Below, one piece after another: positions 50,450 through 61,971 of a DNA stretch of 64,000 nt. Origin of the DNA: Opisthocomus hoazin (Eukaryota; Chordata; Aves; Opisthocomiformes; Opisthocomidae); the NCBI RefSeq assembly GCF_030867145.1, contig NC_134417.1, positions 6,921,577-6,985,576 of the forward strand, written 5' to 3'. The translations under genes and the position numbers were made by a program. Under the pieces are notes generated by a model. It had not been told where the DNA came from and did not search any database. It saw nothing but the letters and a program-made list of their open reading frames with translations. Position 1 is the first letter of the stretch; the number at the start of each line of letters is the position of its first letter.

Positions 50450-53400
50450 ATGGCAGCCAGCGCTTCCCACTGGCGCAGCTACCTCGAGGTGCTTGTGTCC
50501 CGCAAGAGGCAGCGGCTGGAGCATTTCCAGCAGGCTGAGGACATCCTGCTGACCCTGCTGGAGGTTGTCCACGCCACGGAGCCCCGCTTCCTTGTGGACT
50601 ATGCCAGGAACCTGGAAGCTTTCGAGTTTGCTCTCTGCGCCTCCGAGGATGTTGTCACCATGGAGGTTCCTCTGCGGATCGATGGTGACGCCCTGCGGGT
50701 GCTGGTGTGCCAGCCTGAGGACACCCCAGCCGGGCACCATCCGGGGCTGGGCACCTGCTATCTGGAAGTGCCCTCTCCAGGGACCGACTTGGAGGACTGG
50801 ACCAGCACCATGGGTGTGATGGAGCAGGGAGGTGGTGCAGCATACCTGGTTCCAGGCAAAATCCTCCAGCACCTGAAAGAGCTCCTTGTTTTGGCCATCG
50901 TGCGCTGCCAACACCGCTTCCTGCTCCAGCCAGGTGCGTACGCCGGTTCGGCACTTCCCCAGCTGCCTCCAGCACGGCTGGAGAGCCCAGCTTGGCGGTG
51001 GGCCCTGCGCAGACAGGCTGGGGTGTAAGTGCCCAGGCGCGTGGCCCGCCCGAAACCTGCACAAGCGAGCAAACGCCCTGCTCTGCGCTGGGACAGGATT
51101 TGCCCTCAGCTAAGGAAGGGGAGATGCAAACTACACTCTGCCATCCCACGGCAGCAGAGTCATCCTTGGGCATCTTCACCCTGGGCTGATGGCACTTTCC
51201 TTGGTGGGGGGCAGCTCCATGCAGGGTTCGCCCATCCCTGCTGTTAGTCCCTGGGGAGGGTTTGCCCAGGGGCTTGATGCGCTTAGCTCACCCTAACCAT
51301 GTTCCCCCCATCTCTCCTGGCCTCTGAGTGCCCTCTGCTCCCTGGAGGAGGCTGTTTGGAGGGCAAGCTGGAAGCGCATCAGGGCTGGACCAGGACCTTG
51401 AGGCGTTGGTCGGACCCTGCACACACATGGGCCCCAGCTGGGACCAGCGTCCCTGGGAAGGAGACGATGGGGAAGTGACCCAGGGAATGCCCGTAGGGGT
51501 CCCATCAGCTTCTTCATGCATTTCCATCTCCAAAGGTGCTTCTTGAAGTAAATCTCAGCCCTGATGGAAAAGTGATGTGAGAGGACCAGCAGGTCTGAAA
51601 GTCTCATAACCCAGCCCCAGCAAGCCCACCGTTCCCTTCTGCTTCCACGGCCAAGCCAGAGCCGTTCGTCTTTCTCTACCCCCAAAACCTGAGTCCTTTT
51701 CTGGTCCATTTTTCTTGGACCACGTTGTTTTTCTTGGCACTGTTCAGCCATGCAGCAGCATGGCCCTGTTCAGCTGCCCAGGGCTTCCTGCTGTGCCCAC
51801 ACCTACTGGCCTGGCCCTGAGTCCACTGGAGCGATACTCCTTCCCAAAAACCACCCCAGCGGGGTTTGGAGAACAGCTTTTGCCAGGGAACTGCAGCCAA
51901 ACCGCAGCATTGGAAAGGGATGAGTCAAGCGGGGTGGGACATGCCCACAGGCATTGAGGCACAGACCAGGTTGATCCCGCGGGACTGGCTGCGGTAACCT
52001 CCTAACCGCGGCCAAACCCTCTGCATCTAGGTGACCTCACCGCTGAATATCTGCAGGAAGATGCTATGGAGCTCTCTCTGTTGATCCGTAGCGGCTGGAA
52101 GAGCATCCGCTTTGACATCGTCCCGGTGGTGAGGAGGCAGCAGGAGCCGCTCCGGCTCAAGGGACGGCAGAGCGACAGGGGCTTCCCTCAAGGCAGCCTC
52201 CGGAAGGCCACGGAAGAGGCCCACTTCGTCCCTGCCTCCCCCCTTTGCTGGAGGTGTGCGGCTCAGCTGTGCTGCCCTGGGGATCCCCCCCGCCAGCATC
52301 ACTGCCGGATGCAGGCAAAAAGGGGGATGGGAAAGTGGAGGGACATGTCAACACAGGGTTGGAATCACCCCTTCATCATGCCCAAACCCGCTGCCCTGTG
52401 CTGGGGGAAAAACCTCAGCCAAATTTCAGGCAGCTCAAGGAAAGAAGCGGGGGATGCAACTGGAGCCCCCCCAAATTGTTGCAGGAGCTGAACCCTGGCT
52501 GCCCGGAGGGTGTCAGCTCTCAGATCCCTGCTCGGGCTGTGGGAGTGAGCCTGGGCATCTGGCAGCCGCAGGGTGACGAGGTGCCTCCCGAGGTGGGCTG
52601 TGGGAGGGAGCGGGGCCGGGGTGACACATCTAGCCTGCTAGCACAGCTCCCCAGCCCCAAGGAGGGGCTGAGCATCCAGCTGGACCAGCCCAGGCTCATT
52701 TCAGGCATAATGTGGTACAGCCCCTCCTTGGGGTCCAATCCAGCCTCCTCTCCAGGGCGGCCTGCAGCCCTCCCCACTGCACGTAGGGGAGCACAGCCCC
52801 ACTTCACCTCCCCTCTTGTCCCTCCCGGGAAGGTAGGAGCTGCTCAGCAGCATTCCCATCATGCTGCAAATCTCCCCAGTCCCTCTTCACCAGAGGTGGG
52901 TGCAGGAGGTGGACCCAGGATGCTGCATGCCTGGGGCCACATGGGTGTCTGGGGGAGGATCCCCACGTGCGCCGGGTCACTGAAAGTATCCTCTCCCCAG
53001 ATGGGAGGATGGAGGTCTCCATCCTCCCTCTCACTGGACCCCGCTCCCTCTCGCCAGATCCTCCACTCACCTCCCTGTCCTGAAGCTGCTCCAGGCAGTG
53101 GACATGCTGAAGGGACTCCATCTGGACAGCCTTCTCCTGCTTGACCAGCTCCGCAGCCAGGACTGGGGAGAGGAGGCTGGGAAAGGTGGTCTCACCTTCA
53201 ACCACCTGAAGGTAGGTAGGTTCTGCTGATGGGACTGTGGCTCTTGGGGCAGGCAGAGCCAAGGCTGCTCCTCTGCACACCCCCGCAGCCGAGTTGCTGC
53301 TGGAAGGAGATCCCAAGCTACAAACCCAAGTGCCTGCAGTGCAATGGGATGTGCCAGCCCATGGCTGTGTCCAGAAAGGGTGTACACTGCCAGCCACAGC

Positions 53401-55125
53401 TAGAGGGGTTTGATCCTTCTTTCTTCCCACTTGCTGGATTGAACCAGCAGCCTCCTGCCTGAAACACTCTGAGCATTGAGAGCTGGGTCTCTGTGCCGAT
53501 GTGCCAGGCATCCCCTGGCACAGGCTGCCTGTATCTGCAGGGGCCATGCTGGTGATTGCATTGCCATGCCTGCCGTGCCACCTCCCACGCCCCGGCATGC
53601 CAGGAGGTGCCCGTACAGGGATGGGGGTGGTGTTTTCTCTGACAAAACCCTCTTCTCCCCACCCAACCTGTTTTCGGCACTCTGGACCCATGCCAGCTGG
53701 TGACACCGGTCAGGAAAGGGGTCGTGTTGGGGACAGCACCCGGTGGCACAATGCAGGTGTGCCCTGCCTTGTGGTGGCTCTCCGGGCCAGGCTGGAGAAG
53801 GGGGCAAAGTCAGCTTCTGCTGAGAGAACGGCTCCAGCTCCAAGTAACCCAAATCCTGTGGGTTTTGCTTTGAGTTCTCTGATTTTACTTTTTTTTTTAA
53901 AAAAAAAAGGGCATAGTATGCATATGTTCTTCAACAAAAGCATCTTCTTCTCCAGCCCACTGCGTGCGTTGCTTATTATGCCGCGTTGCCGAGAGGCGTC
54001 GGTGCTGGGCGTTTGCCAGCGCCGTTCTGAGGAAGCTGGCGTGGCAGGTGCTGCGGGTTCACCTGCCTTGCCAGCGGCTGCTGGAAACCACAAGCCGGAC
54101 TTTCTGCTATTGCTTGGTGCCTGCTGAAAGCTTGAGCGTGTTGTTTCGGAGCTGCTGTGGAGCTGGGACCTGCTTCAGAGCTGAAACAGGGGCTCTTTGG
54201 GGAGTAAAGCAAAGGTTCAAAACTAAGGGGTGCTGGCGCACCGGCTGCGCTGGCAGCAGCTGAAGCAGCAGCTCCAAGAGCCTGCCGCTGCCCTTGGCTG
54301 CTGGGGATGTGATGTCCGTGTTGAGGACCCAGCCCCATGGGTGGCTGCGCAGTGACCTGCGGGGTGTGAAGGCACAGCCTTCACACCGTGAGGAGCGCCT
54401 GAGCCCGCACCCTCTTCTGCCTCCCTGCAGATGATGCTGCTGTGGAGCACGGAGCTCTTCCCCTCCCCGGAGGACTGGCAGGACCTGGAGGGCTCTGTCT
54501 ACAGGCTCTTGGTGATTCTCCTCCGCTGCCTGGCCACCCGGCGCCTGCCCCACTTCCTGCACCCGGAGGAGAACCTCCTCCAAGGAGAGGCCCCATACCT
54601 TGCCCTCCTCTACCGTAAGGTGGAGAGCTTTGCCCGGTACCCCCGACGCTTCCTCCGCTTCCATTTTGGCCTCCCTGTGTGCGCTGACGGCTGGCAGGCA
54701 GACCCCAGCACCCAAGCCCTCCTGCAGCTCCCTGCCGAGGACGGGTCCTACTGGGACACAGCCTACTTTGATGTTCTGCTCAGTCAGGTAATGGGGACCG
54801 GAGACCCTGGGCTGGTCCTGCAAGGCAGAGTGTGGCAGCACCAGAAACCACCTGGGCTGGGCAGCTTAGAATGCGCTGGAATTTGCCGCCCAGCATCCTC
54901 CAGCTCTCGGCAGCCGCTGGCATGTACTGCCCAGCCTCGCCGTGGAGGCTGCGGAGGCTGGCAACACTGGGGTGCGGGGCTCAAGTAGAGCGGGGACCCC
55001 TCTCCACTCGCTCCCCATCTCCCTCTGCTTAGTTCCAGGTGTACCAGATCCAGGATGGTGTGCGTCGCTCAGCGATGTCCCAGCTCCTCTCCAAGATCCG
55101 TCGAGAAATCCCCCAGCAGAGCTGA
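50450..55125 (+). CDS. MAB21L4: Mab-21-like protein 4 (MAB21L4, C2orf54 homologue), complete
   Basis: Five exons, 50450-50933, 52031-52253, 53058-53211, 54431-54787 and 55033-55125, join in frame (484+223+154+357+93 nt) to 436 codons; human is about 447. Recognisable segments are VHATEPRFLVDYARNLEAFE, VPGKILQHLKELLVLAIVRC, LIRSGWKSIRFDIVPVVRRQ, FPQGSLRKATEEAHFVPAS, YRLLVILLRCLATRRLPHFL and TAYFDVLLSQFQVYQIQD. The Mab-21 family has a nucleotidyltransferase-like fold related to cGAS. MAB21L4 is expressed in squamous epithelium and no enzyme activity is established to my knowledge. An in-frame ATG at 50330 would add 40 residues. The chosen start at 50450 aligns with the human N-terminus. It converges on AGXT. 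Confidence 0.95.
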
Positions 55126-55695
55126 GCAGGACCCCGCTGCCGCCCCATCCAGGTGTCTCGAAACTCAGGGGCATGCAAGGTGAGATACGGGGCCAGGGAG
55201 CAGCGTGCTGCCATGTCGCTTTATTGGGGAAAGATGGTACGGGGGAGCGAGCACAGGTCTGCTGCAGCTGGGTGGGGATGCGTGGCCTCTGAGCTGCCCT
55301 GACAGAGCTGGGCACTGGGGCGGGTGTTTCATCCCAGGGCCCGTAATCTGGGGGCAGTGGCTGGTGTCCTGCGCTGCTGGGACAGCCAAGTGTGATGGTA
55401 ATGGGAGGGGAAGGGACTTGTGGTCAGATCCTGCATCCAGCCCTCGTGTCAGGGACAGGGAGGAGCCGGGGGGCCAAGCCATCAGGGCAAGGAGTGACCC
55501 TGTGTGAGAGACAGGGAGAAGGGGTTTCGAGCCACGTCCCACGTCTGCCAAGATGCAGCCCTCACCTCCGTGTCCCCTGCTCTTCCAGCTTCTTTTTCCC
55601 GCTCTGGCTTGGCTTGCTGGGCGTTGCAGCGTTCCCTGCCAGCACCCCAGGAAGTGCCACGCCGCCTCACCCGGACCCCACCTTTGCAGGGTTGC
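55126..55695. other. Convergent 3' ends of MAB21L4 and AGXT
   Basis: Only 570 bp separate the two stop codons. A minus-strand AATAAA lies at 55220-55225 (AGXT sense), 95 bp from the MAB21L4 stop. No clear plus-strand AATAAA was seen for MAB21L4, so its transcript probably overlaps the AGXT 3' UTR. Confidence 0.55.
55220..55225 (-). terminator. AGXT polyadenylation signal
   Basis: Plus-strand TTTATT is AATAAA on the AGXT strand, about 470 bases downstream of the AGXT stop codon, in the context CCCCAATAAAGCGAC. It is the only canonical hexamer between the two convergent genes. Confidence 0.65.
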
Positions 55696-58600
55696 TCACA
55701 GCCTGCTGCGGTGGCAGTGCTCGAGGGAGTCTCGCAAGGCATGCAGCACACGGTCCACGTTGCCACTGGTCGAGTTGCAGCCCATGAGGCCGATTCTGAG
55801 GACCTGGGTGGAGAAGGGTGAGCGTTTCCCTGCAGCGCCCACCTTTGCGGCTGCGCCCTGGCACCATCTTCCTGCGAGCAGAGCAGCCGGCAGCAGAACG
55901 CAGGCTCCCATGCGGAGCAGGGGGTGTGCGAGGGGTGGTCATGCACATGTCTGGGCACAAGTGCATCTGCACAGCTCCTTGCTTGCTCCTATATAACATG
56001 CATTTCCTCTAAAGGCATGTCGCCCCGCTAATTGTGTGCACGATTATTCAATTAGGTGCAGCAATTGTGTGTGGTTAGGAGCTGCTACGCGTTGCTGCAG
56101 GCGATGGGATGCATCCAGCCGTGTGTTTGCTGTCTGCAGCCAGAGAGCACCAGATAATTGTGGAGCACGCTACCGAGGGATGCGGCCGCCGCCAGGTTTG
56201 GTGCCCGGCCACAGGCAGTGGGAGGGGAGGACGCTGCCCACCTTGCCCACCGAGGGGCCCAGGCCCCCAGCAATCTCGATGGCGTGGCTGTCCATGAGGA
56301 AGGCTGTAATCTCCTTCCAGTCGTAGCCCTCAGGCACCCTGACGGTGGTGATGGTGGGAAGTCTTGCCTTCTAGAGAGGGGAGAAACCAGGTCAAATCTG
56401 CAGCTCCTGGCTGCTGCCCTGTCCCCCAGTGAGCCCGGCAGCCTGCCAGGAGAGAGCATTTGCTGGGGTGGGAGTTTTTTCTCCAGCATCGAAAGCTGCC
56501 CAGGTATACCTCGAGCTGCGCAGGGCCATGTCCTCATGCTGCCCCTGCACCATGGTGGGCTTGCCCTGCACCCACCTCCTCCTTCACGAAGAGCTGAAGC
56601 CCCAGGTCTTGCAGCCCCTGGCACAGCTGGGCGCAGTTGGTCCGGTGACGCTCCCACGAGCTCTCCAGCCCCTGTGGGCAGAGAAGAGGGAGAAGGTCCT
56701 GGCACCCACCACTCCCCAAACCCCACCAGCGCTGCCGGTGCACCCCTGCCTGCCCGGTGTCGCTCACCTGCTCCGCCAGCATGGCCAAGCCTTCCCGCAG
56801 GCTGAAGAAGCTGTTGATTGGTGCCGTGTGATGGTACCTACAAAACCCACGGGGCACCCAGGCGGGTTCGGCAGCAGTACTCCAGCTCACGGTGAGGGGG
56901 AACTGGGGTGTGCTGTCCTCTTTTCTCTTCACCCAGCACAGAGGGGGTGCAAATCCCCCAGGGCCGCTTTGCCACCAGTGGGCAGGGTGATGGGGAGACA
57001 GGGCCCGAGCCCCGCAGGGCAGGCAGCCCCCATGCTGGGGTGAAGGATGTGGTGGGACTGCCACTGCCATCTGTCCCGGGACAGCCTGCCCTCACCTTCG
57101 TGGCTCCCCGTCGCAGCCCCAGTAGTTTGCCAGCCATCCCATGTCCAGGTAGAAGGATGGGGGCTTTGTCTTCCTTCTCAGCATCTTCTCCCTTGAGAAG
57201 CATAGTGCTGGGGAGGAGCCGGACCTTGACCCCACCAGTTCCAGGGTGGGATCAGTCCTGCAGGAGGGCCCTCCCAAATCGAGCACCAAGGTTGGCTCCA
57301 GCGCCCATTGCTCCCCAGGGGTGGGCCAGGCTCTGACTGTGCAGAGCTGCTGCTGAGCACGCTCTCCAGATCGGGGCTGGAGCAGATGCTGGCAAAGTGG
57401 GGGAGTGACAGCGTCCCCCCAGTCCCAGCGCCTTTCCTCCCACCAGGACAGGGCTGCCCTTACCTGGCTCGCTCGCTGAACGAGATGGGGGCACTGCCGG
57501 GGGGTGCGTTGAGAACTTTCTGAGACCCCGAGTATAGGACATCAATCTCTGCGCGAGAGGGGAGGCAGCTCCTCAGGGACCGGGGGCTCCCAGCGGGGAC
57601 ACGCTGAGCCCCCCACCCCAGCTGCAAGTGGCGGGTGGGAAGCAGAGGGTGGCACACGCTGCAGGTCCTGCTTGTGTTTGGGCTGCTTTGGGGGACACCC
57701 TGGCCCTGCTGATGGCCCCCCGAGGGGAACAGGCTCTCTGGCTGCAGTTGGATCAGTTTCTGGTGCTGCTAGCCCAAAATGCGGGTAATGGGGCTGATCC
57801 CACTGCCCCCCCTCCCTGGCCCAGGCATAAGCCCCCTTGCCCCTGGGCACCCGTGATGGCACTGTGGCTCTTACCCTGCTGGTCCATGAAGATAGGGGCT
57901 CCCCCAAGAGATGCCACTGCATCCACGAGCAGCAGGCAGCCGTGCCTGTGGGAGGACAGAGCTCAGCCTGGTGTCCCTGCCACCTCCTCCTGCTACCTCC
58001 TCTTGCCACCCCTCTTCCTGCAGCCCCAGCATCCCAGTCCCCCCGAGGCCATGTGTCTTGCTGGCACCAACCGCTTCCAGCACAACAGAGCCAGAGGAGA
58101 GCCTGGGGCATGTAAATCCCCATGCCCTGTCCCTGATAGTGACCCTGGGGTGCTGCCAGCCCCAGCGGGTGCCTGCTCTGCACTGACCGGTGGCATAACT
58201 CGCCCAGCCCCTCCAGTGGCTGCAACACGCCCGTGGAGGACTCGCCATGGGTGATGAAGAGGACCGAGGGCTTGTGCCGTGCCAGGCCCTGCATGAAACA
58301 GAGGGGAAGGTGACTGCCCCCGGAGCTGGCTCGTGCCTGCTGCCCCACACCACAGGTGACACTCACCTCTTCGATGTCCCACGGAGCGAAGTACTCACCC
58401 AGGGGCTTCAGCAGCTCATGGACATTGGCTCCTGGGAGGAATTTGGGCAGAAGAAAAGTGAGGTCTAGGGATGCCTCCCACTGCTCTGAGAGGCCACCTC
58501 AGCCACCTGCTCTGTGAGGGAATTGGCCATGCACGAAACCAAGAGTTCAAGCTCTGACTTCCCACAGATTTGCCCAGTGGAAAATCCATAAACCACCGTA

Positions 58601-59257
58601 AGCGGAGTGACATCACTCTGGAAAAAACCCAGAGCACTCTCCGGCTGCGGAAGCCGCGTAACTCGCCACTGCCACCAGGGTGGGGACAGCAAGCCAGGGG
58701 TCGTATTCTGGCATCCTGCCTGCAAGCCCAGTGCCCTGAGCCCTGTCAGAGCTGTCCTGCTGTCCCCAGCATACCCAACCTCCTGGCAATGTCGGCAGCA
58801 CGTTGTCCCCAGATGCCGTTGACAGCCACCAGCACGGTGTCACTGCGTTCCACAAGGTTGAGGAGGGCAGCCTCCATGGCGCAGTGGCCGGTGCCGCTGA
58901 TGGCTAGGGTCAGCCGGTTCTGCGTCTGGAAGGCGTACTGGATGCCCGCCTTGATCTCATCCATCACCTGCGGCGGCAGGGGACAGACTGGCTCTGCTGT
59001 TGCCCCCTTCGCCCTGGCAGAGCTGTCCCAGCCCCTCGTCAAGGGTGAGGGAGAGGAGGTGAGGGTAGGAAGGCTGGGCGGGGTCAGCTCACCTGCAGCA
59101 CCTCGGGGTGCATGTGGCCCAGGAGCTGCCGGCCACCCGCAGCCAGGATGCGGGGGGGCACGTTGCTGGGCCCTGGCCCGAGCAGCAGCCTCTCTGGTAC
59201 GGCCAGGGGACGGAGCAGCGCCTGCGGTGGGGGGACACGGAGCAGTCCGGTGGCCAT
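55696..59257 (-). CDS. AGXT: Alanine-glyoxylate aminotransferase (AGXT), complete
   Basis: A PLP enzyme converting glyoxylate plus alanine to glycine plus pyruvate (and serine-pyruvate transamination) in peroxisomes or mitochondria of liver. Eleven exons: 59093-59257, 58775-58967, 58367-58431, 58188-58288, 57875-57945, 57464-57548, 57096-57191, 56768-56837, 56576-56671, 56242-56370 and 55696-55803. They total 392 codons, the human length. Motifs are [66 protein letters not shown] (PLP-contacting Asp), [13 protein letters not shown] (Schiff-base Lys), [15 protein letters not shown] and [12 protein letters not shown]. The protein ends in SRL, a type 1 peroxisomal targeting signal. An in-frame ATG 30 codons upstream could add a mitochondrial presequence. 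Confidence 0.96.
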
Positions 59258-59347
59258 GGCACGCCTTGCCTTCCCCAGGAGCCGAGCCCAGAGGAGAGGA
59301 GCAGTGGAGGCTGCCTGTCTAGCACCCAGCACCGCAGCACAGTGCAT
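59258..59347 (-). CDS. AGXT: Candidate AGXT mitochondrial targeting extension
   Basis: In frame with and directly upstream of the AGXT ATG, 30 codons from ATG at 59345-59347 encode a sequence rich in Ala, Leu and Arg. It has five basic and no acidic residues ([22 protein letters not shown]). This resembles the cleavable presequence found before the same methionine in mammals whose AGT is mitochondrial. The upstream ATG has A at -3 and the downstream one has G at -3 and +4, so alternative starts could make both forms. Confidence 0.6.
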
Positions 59348-61300
59348 CCTGTGCCAGCAGTGTGCATGTCCCTCTGGACCCTGACCCCAGGGCCCAGTGC
59401 TCCCCCCTCCCCCCTGGACTCTGCCCCTGGCCTCCTCCATGTCCAGTTAATGTGCCACCAGCACTGTCCCTGCTGTCTCAGCCACCTTATTTTGGGGGTA
59501 CTCCCCCTTGCTAGTGCTGGGGGGTTGCTCCCCAGGCATGCCAGCCTCTGGGACTGGCAAGCACCCATGCAGATCCTGTCCCCACGGCCCCCAGGACACC
59601 GTGGTTGATGGTTCCCAACACCATCCCAGCAGGTGGGATCCCTGCCCCTGGGCACGCAGGTCCTGTGCCATGGGATGGTTGCGCTGGGATTGGCTTGGCA
59701 CAGCCGCCATGGTCACAATTACTCCAGCAGCGCAAAGCTCTGTTGGGCAGGTCTCCCTGACCAAGGATCTGCCTTGCAGAAGAATGCCTGTCTGCACGCC
59801 AGCCACCTGGAGGAGGGTGGCCATCAGGATGGTTTGCATGAGGGCAAAGCCATGGGGTGGGACACAGCCGCAGTCACTGCCGCGGCGAGCTGTACTCTGT
59901 GGGCTCAGCCTGGCTTGCAGGCATCACAGCGTGTCATGATGATGTCACCAGCCTTGCGTGCCTGTTCACAGAATCACAGAATCGTAGGGGTTGGAAGGGA
60001 CCTCTGTGGGTCATCTAGTCCAACCTCCTGCCGAAGCAGGGTCACCCAGAGCAGGCTGCACAGGACTGCGTCCAGGCGGGTCTTGAATATCTCCAGAGAA
60101 GGAGACTCCACAACCTCCCTGGGCAGCCTGTTCCAGGGCTCTGTCACCCTCAGAGGGAAGAAGTTCTTCCTCATGGTCAGACGGAACTTCCTGTGCTTCC
60201 GTTTGTGCCCGTTGCCCCTTGTCCTGTCGCTGGGCACCACTGAACAGAGTCTGGCCTCGTCCTTTTGACACCTACCCCTAAGATATTTATAGTGATTTAT
60301 AAGGTCCCCTCGCAGCCTTCTCTTCTTCAGGCTAAACAAGCCCAGCTCCCTCAGCCTCTCCTCGTAGGAGAGATATTCCAGTCCCCTCACCATCCTCGTA
60401 GCCCTCTGCTGGACGCTCTCCAGTAGCTCTTCATCTTTCTTGAACTGGGGAGCCCAGAACTGGACACACCTCCCTCGACCTGCTGGCCACACTCCTCCTC
60501 ATGCACCCCAGGAGACCATTGGCCTTCTTGGCAACCAGGGCACACTGCTGGCTCATGGTTAACCTGTCATCCACCAGGACACCCAAGTTCAATATGCTGT
60601 GCCTGTCACCTGTCATGTGTGCCCATGGTCCCTTATATCATATCGATTCTCCGGCATGTTCTCTGACATCCATACTCTGAAATGTGAATGAGGTGCCCAC
60701 TGCTGGCTCCTGGCGGGTCCAGGAGTGGGTCCCCAGCCAGAGGAGCCACTCAGTGAGCAAAGCTTTGGGCTGGGGATGACGATTATGGTGCGGAAAGTGC
60801 CCCACTGGCAGAGCTGGCAACTGGTGGCTGGTGCTGAAGGCATCTGGGGCAAGCGTGTGGGGCTGGAATGTGCCAGGCAAGAGCATTTCTGCCCAAACAG
60901 CTGGATGATTGTCTCTGAGAGGTTCTCGGAGTCCACGTGGCTGGCACCGCATGGATGATGGAAACCACAGTTATCCTGGGGACTGCTGCCCGGTCATCAT
61001 CCACTGAAGCAAGCACAAGAGGTTGTGATGCAGCGAGAGGTCCCAAGCCAGACCCTCACCCTGTGCCCCAGCCACGTGCTCCTATGGCTGAGGGGACTCT
61101 CAAGGCAACGCTTGCGGCATTGCCGAAATGCTCAGTCCCTGAAACACTGGCGGGAGAGACCCGCTGGAGACCTCCCACCGCTGCGGCGGGTGGGTGGACG
61201 AAGGCCTCTCTGCTGCCTGTCCTCCAGGGAGACTCGGGGAGAAGGCAGGGATGGCGAGGGGAACCGCGGGCTCGCGGCTGGCGTGGAGGAGCGAGGGGGG
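59348..61300. other. Region upstream of AGXT, including a CR1 element
   Basis: No exon was recognised here. It should contain the AGXT promoter, but I see no strong TATA box. A CR1 fragment occupies 59968-60614. The right part grades into the CpG island beginning near 61.3 kb. Confidence 0.5.
59968..60614 (-). mobile_element. CR1 LINE fragment, longest of three
   Basis: About 650 bp with the 3' end at 59968 (CACAGAATCACAGAATCGTA on plus). The minus strand encodes the end of CR1 ORF2: [37 protein letters not shown], then, in another frame, [32 protein letters not shown] and [20 protein letters not shown]. The frame change and a missing stretch near 60480 point to a small internal deletion. 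It is 5'-truncated. It lies about 600 bp upstream of the AGXT start. Confidence 0.92.
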
Positions 61301-61597
61301 ATGCGCTGCTGGGAACAGCTGGCGGCAAAGGCGCAACGTTCCTTCCGCGCTGGGTCTGAATTCCCCGGCGCGGACGGGCAGGGAGCCGGCCGGGGGCTTT
61401 GGGGCGGGGGCCTCAGCGGCCCGGAGCGGTGCAGCAGCTCCGCCGCGGGGTGGGTGCTGCCAGCCGGGGCCTGGGGCCGGGGCCGGGGCCGGAGAGCGCG
61501 GCGGGAACCGCGGGAGGGGGCAGCGCTCCGCCGGGCAGCGGGCCGTGCCGGCGGGGCCGGGGTGCCGCGCCCGGGGGCAGCCGGGGATGGGGGGGCG

Positions 61598-61624
61598 GTC
61601 GCCAGGCGACGGTTGCCGGGCGAC
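61598..61624. promoter_or_regulatory. Two adjacent RFX X-box motifs
   Basis: GTCGCCAGGCGAC (61598-61610) and GTTGCCGGGCGAC (61612-61624) each fit GTYRCC-N-RGYRAC, the imperfect inverted repeat bound by RFX factors. They are separated by one base inside a CpG island. RFX sites mark ciliary and neuronal promoters. Confidence 0.65.
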
Positions 61625-61696
61625 GCGGGCGGCCCCGCCCCTCCCCGCGCGCTGGCAGCGGTTCCGCAGCGCCGGCCGGGGGTGAGGGGGATGCGC

Positions 61697-61704
61697 TGAC
61701 GTCA
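61697..61704. promoter_or_regulatory. Palindromic cAMP response element TGACGTCA
   Basis: A perfect 8-bp CRE in the CpG island, about 70 bp downstream of the paired X-boxes and about 270 bp upstream of a good splice donor. CREs inside CpG islands near start sites are frequently functional; function here is inferred. Confidence 0.6.
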
Positions 61705-61859
61705 CCGCCCCATCCCCGGCTCGCGCCCTCCCGGTCCCCCGCGCCTTCCCCCGGGCGGCGGCGGCCAACCAGCGTGCGGGGCGGGGCGGGCGGGGACCGC
61801 AGGGGCGGGGCTGCCACCACCCGCACCGGCACCGGCACCCGCACCGCACCGCACCGCAC

Positions 61860-61971
61860 CGCGCCGCGCGGCTCGGCCTGATGCCGGCGCGCCCCGCCCG
61901 CGGCTGAGCGCTGCGCCCCGCCGAACCGGGCACGGCCACGGGCACAGCCACGGCCACGGCCACGGGCACAG
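61860..61971 (+). other. Probable untranslated first exon with a CCACGG repeat
   Basis: A strong donor (CACAG/GTAGGGG) follows GC-rich, TATA-less sequence. The last 40 bases of the putative exon are a tandem of CACGGC/CACGGG units. No suitable ATG is present. It may be exon 1 (5' UTR) of KIF1A by synteny. The 5' boundary is a guess. Confidence 0.35.
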
